NCBI GenBank assembly: GCA_024305405.1
Contig: JAKNDB010000109.1
Location: forward strand, 4,650,001-4,714,000
Direction: 5' to 3'
DNA: 64,000 nucleotides
Origin: Dirofilaria immitis
Taxonomy: Eukaryota; Nematoda; Chromadorea; Rhabditida; Onchocercidae
A program made the position numbers and the translations under genes. Of the stretch, positions 26,566 to 40,468 are shown one piece after another (within the stretch, counting starts at the first letter, position 1; each line of letters starts with the position of its first letter). A model generated the notes under the pieces. The model had not been told where the DNA came from. It made no database searches and saw only the letters and a program-made list of their open reading frames with translations.

Positions 26566-29500
26566 ATGTACAACACTCAAGGTTCCTTGTTTTTCTCTAT
26601 GGTCTGTTGGATGGCCTTCATAACTAGTGTGGGATTCGCGGCATATGTTGATAAGTGTAAATACTGCTCTTTTATCGTGGAAACATTTAAAGCGGTTCGT
26701 TTTATAACGGCAGGTAATTTCTTAAAGATCACAGAGTTGAAAATGTTAAACCTCGTTTAATATTTTGACAGTATGCTTTATGTCGGAATATTAGAAATTT
26801 TTTATTTAGGTTTGGTAAAAGAGTGCGCAAAGATAATGTAAGAATAAGTTGTTTGTAGAGATTACATCAATAAACTCTGTTTTTGCATTACTTTCTATAG
26901 TTTACTTTGCAGGGTATGAGAAAAACTGAAAATCAGCATTTTGCTGGTGGAAATACTGATTGGGAGGAGAGAAAGTTAGGAAAATTTGCTAAAAGGTTCG
27001 TTTGCATTTTTAAATTCTTTTTCTGCCGAAGTTATTTTGAATAACATTTGTTCTTTTAAAGGTTAGTTTTTGGATGTGCTTCGTTATGGACGTTTAGCTT
27101 CGAAAATACTTCCCAAATCCAAATATTTTTTAGTAAGCTGTAATACAATCTTGAAAATCTTCCTTGAAAAATAAGAGGCCAACAACTAACTTTTAAAATT
27201 TTCTATGAAACTAGTGGCGATGGATGAGAAAAGATCGATTAATCTTCATGAAGTTGAGGTAGTTTTTTTTGCTGCATATGGACTTTTGACCATTCTTCAA
27301 GCGCGATTTTTTCTAGTAAAATTTGAGGAGAAATTGGGAACTTACAGCTCTGCATAATCTTTGTCATTTCAGTGAAACAAGGTTGATAGAGATTATGGAA
27401 CATTTGTGCAAAACGAAATATTTAGATGATTCAGATGGATTTAGAGATGTCAAAGATCTCGAATTCAAGGTATCTGGATTTTATAAATAACATTTGGTCG
27501 TAAATAATGTTCGTTTGTTTAAGATAGTATACATTTCTAGAAAAACAAAATTAACTGTAATGGATATTGCAGTGTCAGCAATTAGTCGAAGAACATGAAG
27601 AGAGCATTGAAAACTGGTATTTCCATAAACAATATTCTAATCCTGATTTCCTGAAATGGTTGTGTTATGAAAAACTGCGACTGTGTTGTAGTGCGGGATA
27701 TTATGGTGCGAATTGTAAACCTTGTCCTGGTATTGACAAAAATCTACCAGTTTGCTCTGGTCATGGGTTTTGTCAGGTCTTTATTAAAATTTGATTGTTA
27801 AAATTTGTTAAATGGTTTCACATGAGAAAATTTATTTTTGATGAATCCATAAATTTAAATTGAGCTGATATTTTTATAACGATGGAGAGTTTAGGGTGAT
27901 GGTTCTCGGGAAGGAAGCGGTAAGTGCAAGTGTGATGTAGGTTATGTCGGCTTTATGTGCAGCAACTGTGATGCAAATTATTACGCCATACGGAATAGTT
28001 CCACTTTTAGTTGCAATGGTAAGTTTATATATGTCCAATACATTTAAACATTAAAATAAAGAATGTTTTAATATGAATGTTTTCGGGTTTCATTGTCATA
28101 TATCGTCGTCTGTGTTATCTTATTACTGTTTTTAGTGCTCCATATATTAAGCGGAGCTTGCATCCTTTATACAATATCTTTATGCCATTTTCAATGTTTG
28201 AAACACTTCTGACATTTTTAGAATGCCACAAATCGTGTAGAGGCGGTTGTTCCAGTGGTGGGCCACGAAACTGTAAAGAATGTCATGCTGGCTGGATTAT
28301 GAATGACAGCAATGGATGTGAAGGTTCGAAAATCTTTAATTAGTCCACATTATGGGGATCCTATTCTTGCAGATTTTTTTCAAGAAACTAAGCTGTATTT
28401 TCGTTATCAATTAGATAGATCGCTTTTGAAGTAGACCAATTTTTGGTCTACTTCAAAAGCCTACTTCATTTTTGAAGTCGGCTTTTTAGTCTACTTCATT
28501 TTTTGATGTCAGCGAATGTCTTATATAGATGTCAACGAATGTCTTAATGAAAATTATTGTATTGGTGATCATATTAAGTGCAACAATACAGAAGGTTCCT
28601 ACGAATGCATATGTGAAGAAGGCTTTATCAAAGGCTCTAACGGTGTATGTGAAATTAATGTTAGAGGTATGTTCCTCATGTATATTGCGGCGCTTCACTG
28701 TTAGGCTTTGTTTTAAAGGCGAAAATACACTATTCATAGTTTTTATCTTCACTTGGATAGCTATAGCCAATCCGTAAAAGCTGTAGTGCTAGAAAAATAA
28801 GATGAATGATGCATATCGACACTAGAAAATTTTTTTCATGAAACATTCTGTAGTATATGTATATATTTCAAAACTGATAGTATGACTGGTAGTTCCCCAT
28901 GCATAAGACTTCATGATAGATTAAGCTACTAAAAACGATATTTCACATACCCACAGATTTTTGTGATGCCCTCTCTGCGATGATGTAAAAACAAAACTTT
29001 TATATATCTTACCTTTTTTATGATATTCTAACAGCTACCTTAATATTAGCGTTTTAAAACTACCGTAACTGTAAATTACCGACAAATTTTGAGTATTCAT
29101 TGCCACTGATGATAGTAGAACATGTCAAATCTTGTTGTCAGTGCTATTGAGTGGTGGCCCATCTTAATCTAACAGATTTATTGTGCTAATGTTTTTCAGC
29201 TCCGAATGAGAAACTATGGGTACAACCAGACAAGTTACTTCGTTCATTTTCGATTACATGCTTTTGTATATTAATGTCAGTGGTTATTTGGCGACGATCA
29301 TTCAGTTTATTTGTATTCGCTACTATATGTACACTCATCGCTTTTTTCATTGAATTCTATTTTGATCACAGTTTACTTTCTGAATTTTCTCATTCCTTGC
29401 TTTAATGTATCAGCTATTTTGAAAATTTTTCAGTGATCTTATCCTCATTTCATCTGGAAACTTCGTCTTATACTGATCTTTATGTATAAATTGATGCGTG

Positions 29501-29874
29501 AATCGAAATGCAGAGTTCATTAATCATTGAGTAAGTGGAAATGATTCTGACATTCACTTGCATGGATCAGAATCATCATGTAATTGAACAGATCTAGTTT
29601 CTGAATAAATAAAATTGGGTTCCCACTGAGAATTTCAAAAATGGAAAATGAGGAACTTAGAGTTGTTCATAGAGAATACTTGTTCTTTATTTGTTTTCTC
29701 TAGAATTTTCTTGATATGTGATATGCCGGCATATCTTTTACAGCACCTGATATGATTGGTGGAGAAAGGGCCAAAAATACAAAAAGCATTGGCAATTTAG
29801 ACGAGTTCGATATTGGCAATTTAGACGAGTTCGATATCGATTTTGTGACGAGAGATTTTAGAAATCCGCAATAG
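26566..29874 (+). CDS. crld-1: CRELD (cysteine-rich with EGF-like domains) protein, two alternative last exons
   Basis: ER protein that in worms and mammals helps fold and assemble cysteine-rich receptors such as acetylcholine receptors. Exons: 26566-26713, 26810-26837, 26913-26995, 27373-27469, 27573-27776, 27895-28018, 28222-28323, 28529-28666, then either 29200-29405 or 29744-29874. The N-terminus is a signal peptide followed by the CxxC motif DKCKYC (Cys31, Cys34). The WE domain reads GGNTDWEERKLGKFAKSETR. Then come laminin/EGF-like and furin-like cysteine repeats, ending in a calcium-binding EGF beginning DVNECLNENYC. Both last exons start in the same phase and give AP as first residues. 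The 29200 exon encodes two hydrophobic helices (membrane form). The 29744 exon encodes a short acidic tail ending FRNPQ (soluble form, no KDEL-like signal). The join of exons 2 and 3 needs one extra G at 26912-26914. The second donor choice for exon 1 (26713) is by phase and consensus. Confidence 0.9.
28422..28460. repeat. perfect 18-bp inverted repeat (hairpin) in CRELD intron
   Basis: GCTTTTGAAGTAGACCAA and its exact complement are separated by three T residues. It lies about 70 bases before the 3' splice site of the calcium-binding EGF exon. Further partial copies of CTACTTCATTTTT follow to 28503, so the hairpin sits in a small cluster of rearranged copies. Confidence 0.9.
29744..29874 (+). 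CDS. crld-1: alternative 3' terminal exon of CRELD (soluble isoform)
   Basis: Acceptor TCTTTTACAG, then 131 bases open to TAG 29872-29874. It joins the phase-1 donor at 28666 exactly as the upstream terminal exon at 29200 does. The coding part contains an in-frame 24-bp tandem duplication, giving IGNLDEFD twice. It has no hydrophobic segment, so the product would stay in the ER lumen or be secreted, unlike the membrane form. The call rests on phase, splice consensus and an open frame; there is no transcript evidence here. Confidence 0.65.
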
Positions 29875-32707
29875 GATTCATCGAACTCGAGATCTGAAAG
29901 TAAAAGAAATTACAGACGAAATAGTTAGGTTTCTAAATTATATGAATTGTAATTCAGATATTTTATTTTGAGGAAAATCTATTGGAATAATCCAGTCGAA
30001 GTAGACGTGGCATCATTTGTTTTTTGATGCGTTGGATGAAGAAACGTTAAGAGGACCTGTAATTCATTCTTATTTTAACGTTCGTTTTTGTTATGTTTGA
30101 ATTAGGGAATTGTTTTACTACTTGTATAACTCATATGAACTTTTATGCCTCTGAAGGTATTCAACTGTTAAGAGAAGTATAAACAAAAATATATTCAAAA
30201 GAAAAGTGAGGGGTGACAGGAGGTATTTGGTATTATGATCCTGATTGGAGAAGTGGATCGATGGTATCTATAGTTCAGGGACAATTCTGTTGTTTAGTTT
30301 AACAGGCAATATTTTCTTTTTCTTTTCAGTTGAAAGGTCTTATACATCTTTTTGTTACAAGGAACAGTTATCAATACTGTTAAGAGCAAGTTTTATAGAT
30401 GAAAATCGCTTAAAGCTGTTTGATGTCCTAATCTAATCTTCCTACTCATTGTCTTTTGTCTTGTGCTTGTTCCATTGACTTTTGTCAATTAATAGTATTA
30501 CTTGTATTATCGAATGGTTGCTTATTTCACGACTTTGGTAACAACACTATTTTATTGTCACTGATTCTATGTTAGCTGAAGGAATAAGACAAAATGTCCA
30601 GTGCGATCGTATCAGTTTAAATTTATTTATTTCATACCAAGTTTTCATAGTGATAGCATATTCGCTACTTACCATTTCCTATATTATAAGCTTTAAGTTT
30701 TCATTGAAATTGGATTAATGTGAGCCGTGATATTTCTAGAATAAATTTAACTTGGTAGGAAATAAATTTTTCTTGGCATCGTGAGTTTCTCAGACAGCTT
30801 AAAAGCAAAATGATATATTGGATTTCATCTCTGCCTTTGTTTTATCTACGAAGCATTATTGAAGCATTTCATCTCTCGCACAAAATCTGAATCCAGTGAG
30901 TTCTAGAAAACGATCATGATTGTAAGATTAATTCAATTCCGAAGATAACTTATAGGGAATGGGATGTAGTGATAGGCTATCACTACGAAAACTTGGTGTG
31001 GAACTGTGGTCAATAGAAGTTGTTACATACGTCCATTGTCTCTTTTGATAACTACTGTTTATGTTGTCGATTATGGGATGACTGGCACTTTATATTACTT
31101 TATGCATGAGAATATTTCTGGCAGACTTGTCGCGTGTTGCGTTTACCCTTTCTGTTTTTTGTCTGCTTTGCATTTTGAGAACTTATTTATTACTTGCATC
31201 GTTTGTGATTTATGATTTTGGTAGGAGTTTTAGGCAAAATTTCTATTTTTGTTGCTACTTTTCAAGTCAGATATTAGTTGTGTGTTATTTACTGTTCCGC
31301 TTCAACGTAGCTTAACATCATGCTTACTGAGGTTTACATGACAGATAAGCAGAATGTCAATTTTAGAATGGAAATTGGCTGGAAATTTTGCTTTTTATTG
31401 GCGTTCAGATTAAAAACACGAAAATTGAATACAGATTTTGCTGATTTCTGTGGTGCTATTGATTTTAAACATTATTGGTCACTGATGCTAAAATTAGTAT
31501 ACTTCTGTATATTATTTTGGCATGCCGCTATTTCAAGAGATTATTTTATGACCGAATACTAATGTCATAATCATTCACAAAAGTCTATTTTCTTACAAAT
31601 GCCTGAAACAATTCAAACTACGCAATTGAGATCAGTGGTTCGCAATATTTTGGTTTTAAATTTTGTGGGATTTTGTTTTTGCTCTTTATCCCAATGTTTT
31701 GACAGTAGCTCAGGAATGGAAGTGGATGTCAACGCTGTCAGTTATTCCTTTTTCATATCTTTCGATTGGATTTTTGCTCTTCAAACACTCTTCAATGACA
31801 AAGAAAGATGGTGATTTGGTGATTATATCTTGTAGGGGAACCGAAGCATCATAAACCTGATCAAAAACTAATTCTTTAAGCTAGGATTTTGATAAGACGG
31901 TCTTATTATGACCTTGATTTCTGATTTCTGTTTCATAGACTTCTGTTGCCGATATTTCGACTGCTGCGAATTTAATCTTGCTAGATTATTTTTGGAAACA
32001 AATGTATTTTTCCGTTATTTCATTGCATTTTAATTCCTCAAGGATATTTTTTAAAATTTCGCTTGTTGACTTTGCTGAGAAATTCGGATTTAATTTATAT
32101 TCTCTTAAATATTTCAAATAGAGTTTATATCATGTGATTGACATCTCTTTCTATCTACAATAATGCTTGGATAATAATTCCTTATTTTTCACTTCTATAA
32201 TTCAGAGCAGCATTTTCTTATTTTCATGAGTGTGATATATCAGTTGAAGCTTATTTTATCCAGAAACTGTATGCATTATTATACGATATCCTATTCAAAA
32301 AACGATTTGCCCAACTCCAGTCTCTGCGCTTCACATTTCATTTTTAACTTCACATATGTAATTATTCACAAATTCTTTAATCAATACTTGGCTTAAAAGT
32401 TTTCTTTCTCCCAACAAACAGTGATAAAATTTTCGCTTTCACCAAGGCTGATATTCCGATAGTACCTCTAGTTAGTTGATCTGACGGCTACGCTCGAGAG
32501 AGCGTGAAGTGAATAACATGTGTTATGGCATTACGATTGCTTTTTCAAAATACACTATTTGTTGTGAAATTTTCTTCAGATGACTTTGTTGTATTTATTA
32601 GTGATGAATTTTATTCGCTGCAATTATGTTATACAAAACAATTGATGAATATCGTAACACAATCTGTAGTTTGAATGTCCTTTTGATAATAGGGAAATTA
32701 TTTAAGG

Positions 32708-32835
32708 TTTTATTGGTGTTGAAACTGATGGAGCTTGATGAAGTTTGAAAAAAGTACGGCTCGTCGAGTTGCCGATCGGAACAGAAATGAATGAATGACT
32801 CTTTAAGATAATAACCATTTTCATAATGGAAGTTG
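32708..32835 (+). repeat. dispersed repeat, copy 2 of 3
   Basis: Matches 4277-4400 over its first two thirds (TTGGTGTTGAAACTGAT, GAGCT, TCGTCGAGTTGCCGATC) and shares TAATGGAAGTTGC with the copy at 60541-60640. Confidence 0.5.
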
Positions 32836-35800
32836 CTTAAATATTCTGTGCAAATGAAGTGAAAAGCTGCAGTGAACTCAACAAGTGGTCACCATTTCAT
32901 GTTAACTTAAGATTGATATTAATGTCGAAATCATTTTTTTTTCGGATTTAAATATCATTTAGAAAAGTAGTCGTTCCTATTAAGCGTTGATTTCTAAAAC
33001 AAATCACGTTTCGGAAGTTTATTGGCACGTTGGTAAAAGCACAAATTACATTCGTTCAAACCAAGTACACTGTTAAAAAGTATCAGAAGTATAGTAAGTA
33101 CTATTGAAATACAATGACATACGATATGTGGCTTACTTATCCTGCAAAAAAGAAAAGTTGTGGATATTGAGAATGCTATTTCTTGATGCCGACTGCTTAA
33201 TATTTCTGGCATAATTGTGTAATGAAATTTTTGTTTATAAATTATAGTTGATTTTTACTGATATAAATCCTCATCGTACTACAAATTAATTCTAAATTAG
33301 TTTTCTAATTCCTAATTTGGATTGTTCTTTTCTCAATTTGTTATAATAAGTAAGTTATAGTTAGAGAATGAAAAGTATGAGATTAGTGTTGACTAAAAGT
33401 GCAAAAGCCTATGCACCTTAAAACAATATCAGAACTAGAAGTCAAAGTTTTGTTGCTAAGTCGTTGCGAAATATTCAAAGAAAGCTCAAGACAGACAATG
33501 TTAGAATTGAAACAATTTTTAAAATAATTTTTAAAATATACTGATGGCAGAATAACACTGAAAAAAGTTTTATCATACGAACGGTAGATAAAAATGAGGT
33601 ATAACAGCAGCTTGCTTATAAATGAAACTTGTTGAAAGTATTGGGTGCTAGGATTGAAGAGGATGAGGTGTTGTTATGGTATTTTCCAAATTTCGCGGGT
33701 CTTATTTTTCTTGAAATTATTGGACTTGATTACTCGTATCATCTAACATTCCTTTTTAATATCAATTTTTTTTTATTTCTCTTATTAACATAGTCTTTTT
33801 CGATGGAAGCGTTCAAAGCCAACAGATTGATTGGACGAATTGGTAAATTTCCATCAAAAACCTTTTTCAAAATCAAGCATTTAATGAAAATTAAACTAAT
33901 AGAACAGAGCAAAATCTTTTCATTCGTATTTCGAAGTTAGAATAATTAGTAATTTTATCGCATAAATAACAGTACAGCTTGTAATTTATGGGAGTGTGCA
34001 TGACAGTTTAAGTGAAATAGTTTTTTGAATTTTCGCATAACACTAAATGTTATTAATCAAAAGCGAAATATAGTCATGTTTCTGTTCTGATTGATTTTCA
34101 TTGATATTCATGGTGTACAACTGACCAAATTTTTACTTTCTCTTATCTTCGCTTTATAAAAAAGGTCAGTGATACCAATTCTTTTCTATTCTACGATTCT
34201 TTTTTTTAACTTATTTTAATTCCATTCTCAATTCAGTGGAAAACTGATATAACTTGAGATAAGATGCAAAATCAGTTGAAAGAGCTAATTGTGAAACAGA
34301 AAGATGGAAAAACGGTTCTTCTGCACTAACTTTATTATTGATGACAAACTTTGTTGATGAAGTTTAATCATTCCTAATCCTATAACTAATTTTAATGTAT
34401 TTCTTTTGTTGAGGTCGAATAATGATGCTTCCATCACTGATCTACTTTTGCATTAATGCATTTTCATTCTTACATCTCATGTTCGGTTACTGCTTTGTTT
34501 GTTTTAGGCCTTCTAAGCTCCATCAAATAATTTATCTCATTTTGTTTTATTTCTAAACGGAACTCTTATGCTGATTAACCAGACTTAAATTCTCTTTTGC
34601 TCCTCGCCCTGCTTCATTTGTAAAAGTGATTAAGTGCTTTGTGTAGCTTGTTGTATCAGTCGTGGTGATAGACAAGCTGTGACCGATGCTAATCACACTT
34701 ATGGGACATAAGAAGATCAAGTCAGGATGGAAGCGTGGTTAAGGCTTATCTCACTTGACAATAAATCTATATCATTTCGGAGTAATGGTTACGTTTCTCT
34801 CCTTTCACTTTGAAGAAGTCGTTATGTTTCAGAGTATGGATTGATCTTTGCAGGTTTTTTTTATTTTTTTTGAAAATCGGGGAGAGATTGTATAATCGTT
34901 TCAGTCAGGAATGAAATCAAAAAGGAATACTTTGAATCACATTTATATTTTGATCAACCAGATGGTTTAGCAAAATTTTTGAAGAGGAAAATCTTTACGC
35001 TTGTATTACAATTAAGTTTGGAGTACAACTACGGTAAAACTCAATGAGAGAACATCGATTTTTTTTTGTTGAGGAGGATTAATATGAATTGTTAGTAACA
35101 GCTGTAAAAATAAAGCAAGTGCCAGAAATAAATATTAACAATGGCCGATGATAACCATCATTATTCATAATGGTACATTCCCGGTTATATAACTAATCGG
35201 TCATTCTTTCATCTACATTTATGGATTTATGGCCTTATATATTTTCGATTTGAAAATGTTTGATGATACGAGTCTTTGGTTTTTTAAAAAAATGTTTTGA
35301 TGATATTGGTTTGATAAAAAGTATTTGATGACATTTGAAAAAAAATGTTTGACTTTTTGCTAATCATTTAAGTTAATTGTAGCGAATGATTTATATTCAT
35401 TCTTGCTTGCGAACGCAGCAACGACACGAAAAATATAAGGTGAAATAGCAATTGTCAGCATCGAGTAAATATAAAAAGGAGAATTTACGAAGTAATTATT
35501 CAAGGAATTTTTTTTCAAAATTTTCAAGAGAATTCTTCAAGGGACATCAAGACTTACAAGTTGATTTGAAGTGACAAAGTATACATCCGTATTATTAGTG
35601 CATAGTTAATGTTAGTTGAAACTGTAACTTCTACAAATTAAGAAAATGTTTTATTAAATCATTCTTTTCCAGTTAATCGTAGTAATTTAATTAGTCGCTA
35701 ATTTCATTCGTAGTGGGAGAAACAATGATATTCTATATGAATATGTATGAATGTTTTTATAAACATTGATTCCAAATAGAAATATTGTGAGGTGCTGCTA

Positions 35801-38111
35801 TATTTGGCTGCGAAAGAATGAAAGTTACATTCCTGTATAATGCAATTTATATTACCAATACTAATGAGAAGTAAGCATTTAAGGATTCGCATTCAGTAGA
35901 AAAGAAAGAAGGATTCCCTTAAAAATGAGGTGAATTTGATTTGATTGCTAGCATCTGTTAAAACGAGAGAAACTGCTGAAGCTGTTTTGCATAATCTTGA
36001 TTTATGTAAATAATTTCTACTATCATTTCACTGTGTTTGTGTTTTTAACTTTTCGCTTACTTTTTTATATTCCTTGCAATGCATTATTGGTAGTTTGTTT
36101 TCAGTATTTCTAAAGATATATGCGCTACTGTATAGCTTGAATAGAAAAGAATAATCAGCAAAACTGAAATTGAAATCGATTTTGTCAAGGTGCTTGAAAT
36201 TAGTGTATTTCCCATACGAGTCTTCACTACACAATGTAGGTGACGTATGCCAGTGATGGTGCGTATTCTCGATTTCCACTTACGTGTTTTTTTTCTTTGA
36301 TATTCTAAAAGATGTTCAATGTATCATTTGAGTAACTAACTATATTCAAGTTACAGCGAACGAATATGACTGATTAGCAAAAAAGTGAATTAGCTTATAA
36401 GGCCGCCTTGAAGAAACGAACAGTGTCGATCGGCTACCTGACTAAGTATCAGCATCTTTCATGGGATATTAAATGGCAAGATTCTCGACTGGTGCAAGCT
36501 CAGTAGTTGATATCTTAATTTTTTTCGGCATCACAGTATTGAGAATGATAAGCATTGTGTCGGAGAGAACGATAAGAAGCTGTGAGCTTGTTAGTTAGCA
36601 ATTCGTGTAATAAAAAAGCCAAATAAACAAGTCTGTTATAGTAAATGCTGTAGCTATCTTCATAATGCTCTAAAATCTCATCGTCAGTTTTGTGAAAAGT
36701 CTGTTAAGAACAGTAAAAGATCATCGCATGAAGCACCAATATCACAATTAAATGTCTTCTTAGCGAGTGTTTGAATCCACAGAAACCTCAAGCTGTAAAG
36801 TATTTCATTTATTGGAGCTAAAAGCTTAGGCCAGTTTTAAAATGAAGTAAACTAAGCTTGTTGTAGGTTACCAGGTATTAAAATATTGCCATTTCCTAAG
36901 CAACATAGTTCGTATTAAGTCTATAGCAATTAATTTCTTTTAGGATTATGCCTTTCATACAAAGGAAGAAATCAAAGCATATCACTATGCTGTAGATTAT
37001 AAGTAATAATAAAATTAATTTTTCTTGAATATTTTGATTTAATGCTATTTGTCAACTTATTAAAATCCATTTTGACATTTAACCTTCTAAGCTTTCAATT
37101 CATAAACATTAATGAAATAAATTTACATTAGAATGAATAGCTGCCAATTTTAAATATTTTTTATTGCATATAGTAAACTGAAGTTGATACGCAATACGCA
37201 ATAAAAAAGATATTCTGAAGAAAACAGACATTTAGCTGATTTGCGAAATGGTGTTTACTCATGAACAATTTTGGTACTGAATATGAATAATCTTAATAAT
37301 ATAGCTATTTAGGATTGTTTTTTTCTTTGTATCACCAATATCTCAAATAAATTGTTGAATGACTTTTATTTTAATGTATCAAAATCAAACAGCTTGAGAC
37401 CACTTGATACGTCAAGCAATAGCATGTAAGAATGATAAATAATTTAAATGCAAAATTTCTGGTCTGGAGTTCTGAAAACTTGGACCTAAAACTCTAGAAA
37501 CATTAGATGTGATAGATTAGATGAATATAAAAGTCTCAAGAGTTGAAAATCTCAAGAGCAATAAATTATGAATGATGGCGTTTTTAATCCCAGAATACTG
37601 ATTTTGATGCTTAAAAATTTGCACAAAGGAAGCAGTACTGAATTTCGAATGCAACGTGTCAAAGCGCCTAATAAATAATGCTCCGTTGCCAAATGTTTGC
37701 TTAGTTGTAAAAAGAATTCGATACGAGTAAGTACCTGTGTTCTCCACAGCCATCAAGTCCTTAAAATTTTAACGGCAAGCTTATTTCCGTTATCAGGTTA
37801 TCACCTTTGCTTGTGTATTTTGTAGAGATTCAAATCAAATAAAATAACTGGAGAAATCTGAATTCTATTCGACCAGGAAGTCAAGATCATTCTTTTCTAT
37901 ATAGCTCTGAAATGTCAGGAAGGAAGTATGTATTCATGAGACAGGCAAGCAAATATAAAAGTATCGCTGATTTTATTTCGAATTTAATATATTATCTTAA
38001 TTAGTTTGAAATTTCCTTCAATTTTAGGCATGTTAGCATATAAGTTCATGAAGATTTACCGACACATAATCTGCATGTGAGATCACTCTGTTGTTTCCTG
38101 CTTATTTGCAG

Positions 38112-38268
38112 CTGTGCGGTTCTGATGCGTTTGAATGGATATTATGCGGATCAAAGGAAATGACAGGATCTGTTAGAACAAAACGTTACAGTCCGGTTTC
38201 CTATTCAGAAGATACACTCCTTTTGTATTCTTATGTGTTGAATGTTGCCGACGCATTCATTCATTTTA
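38112..38268 (+). other. orphan exon-like segment, weakly insulin-B-chain-like
   Basis: 157 bases between a strong acceptor (TTATTTGCAG) and a strong donor (A/GTAAGT), open in one frame. The peptide starts LCGSDAFEWILCGSKE and has a dibasic TKR 25 residues in, which recalls an insulin-like B chain and its processing site. The spacing between the two cysteines is 9 residues, whereas insulin B chains have 11, and no A-chain-like exon (CC-x3-C-x8-C) was found downstream. It may equally be a 5' exon of the NHERF gene or chance. Confidence 0.25.
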
Positions 38269-40468
38269 GTAAGTGGTGCGGATTCGTTCATTTCATCAAG
38301 TGCTCGATGAATGAGTGTATCGTAGTATGCGGCTGCTGAATATATGGAAAGTTTTGTTTCTGTTGATTTCAGTACTTCTTTGATATAGACTTTTTCAATT
38401 TATGATCCTTCTTGCCTTTTTAGCGGTTTCTCAAATATTACATTATCTATAAAGATCTTGTTGCTTATTCTTTCAGCTCTTAAAATAAATATTGAAAGCA
38501 GAGAAGTATTGCATAAAAAATCAAATAAAATAGCAAATATCCATTCCTGATCGTCTGCTTTTCTTTTTTTTTTGTAAGAACTGTTTCTTTATCAGAATGC
38601 AGTCGTTGTGGATATTTGATGATTGTCTAGAAATGATCATGATGAGTTCTTTATCACTAATATATCAACTTAGTATTGAGTTTTCCGTTCATGTAGTGCA
38701 TGAAAATATATTGACCTTCAAATGAAATTCAAGCTGTACATCTACTCTAATCAAGTATTAGAAAAAGCCTTACTCAATCATCATTTCCAAAAATGAAATT
38801 CAAGTTAAGAAGAAATAATTTGGAAGTTCGGTAGTTAATGAGCGAACTTTTCCGCTCTGCATAGTTAATAAGTTAATCTGAGAAGGCTGCAAATACCATT
38901 CGATTTATTTCAGACTACCTACCGTACTAATATGGGTAATGTGGATAATAATAATAATATGCACTTCGTTTTTTTTTGGCATATTATAAAGAACTGTCAT
39001 TTCATCTCCAGTTACTATTTTAGCTTTCTTTTTCGTTTTCTAGCACAATTATGATGAAAACATTTCGCTCTATTCCAGCATTCAACTCAACAATGAACAA
39101 TTTAATAGAAGAAATTCTGATTGCAGCGCGACTGAAATTGTCAAGTTTCCGGGGAAGGGAATGTTTTGTTCATTTCGTGTAAAAGGAGGATGGATCATAT
39201 CGATTCTATCTGCATTTTACAGTGCTTTTCCTTTTCTATATTTTTTCTCTAATTCGTTGTTTTTGATTGCATCAGCGAAACTGATAATTGTTTCAGCGCG
39301 ATCAGGACAGTGATCATTTTTTTCGAACAAACAGCATCGCTTCAACTTTGGTAACAAATCTCTAGCAGCATCGGTAGCAATTTATTTGTACTCCCCAAAA
39401 GTCAGTTCTTTTTGCTTTGCCGACAATTTACATATGCGTTTTGATAAAGTGATGATGCTGTATCATTTTATCGCAAAATGAATAAAAATCCATCGCACGC
39501 GAGCAAGGGCTTTCCACGTTTTATAAACTTATTAGCAATAATATTTATCGCTATCATAAGTCTTGCTGTTTTAGGTTGAACAAAAGTGAAACAAATTCTT
39601 TGCAGGGAGAATTAATGATTCATATGTTGTTTTCTCCTTTTCTTTCCGCTTCATTATCGCTTTGTTTCTAACTTAATTCCACAGCGAGAATTTTAATGTT
39701 AAAGTGAAGGATGTGTTATATTTGTGTTGGGTCAGTTCATGTTGAGTCCATTTTCTGCTTATTCGTGTTATCGTTCACGTTCTGTTCATTCTTATTCTTT
39801 TTCAGAACTTTTTCGTCTTTATCATTGGATCCCACCCAAGACTTTGCAAGAATTGCATCGTAGGCTAACAATCTTTAAGATTGTTCACGCTTCTTTTCAT
39901 GAACTCGTACTTTTTATTCCGTTGCATCCATCTTATTTGTAGCTGAGCTATAAACTAAGTGCGAAGGTTCTCGGCGATTGTAGGAAAGCGATGAATGAAG
40001 TGGTAACTGAATTAGTACTCCTTTTATTTAAAAATTGAATCAAGTAGGGCGAGGAATTATGGCATTATTTTTATACTTGTCAGGTTGCTAAGCTTGAATT
40101 AATATGTTCTGAAGAGCTTTCATGAACTGTTCATTGATTTATTACTGATTTAACCAAGTGTCTGCACTTCTCCGCAATAATGTGATGAATTATCGTGAAG
40201 ATTTGAACCATTTCATTTCGTATTGATAGTTGGATATCAGTTCTTAATGAAGAACAACGTAACATGCGATATTGAACTTATGCCATATATCAGCGTACAG
40301 TACAGTGGATGGAATCAATGGAGTAATCATTGCATGGAAGTGATGTCCGGACGAGTCACGCCAAAACATTTCGATATTGTCTTTTAAGGCGAGAAATGTT
40401 TGACGATTGGAGAATTATTCAGTAGTACTATTATTTAGTCATACAGAACAAAGACTTAATGTTTAAGT

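Noticed and set aside
31599..31854. Possible C-terminal helix of an SLC6 transporter (WMSTLSVIPFSYLS)
   Set aside because: Overlapping frames both look plausible, no neighbouring exons or splice sites fit, and the similarity is only to a generic helix pattern.
34715..34790. tRNA-Ser/Leu-like A-box (GCGTGGTTAAGGC)
   Set aside because: No B-box follows and no cloverleaf can be drawn.
36360..36510. Short open stretch with KKRTVSIGYLTKYQHLSWD
   Set aside because: No splice sites and no recognisable family; could be a transposon relic but cannot be supported.
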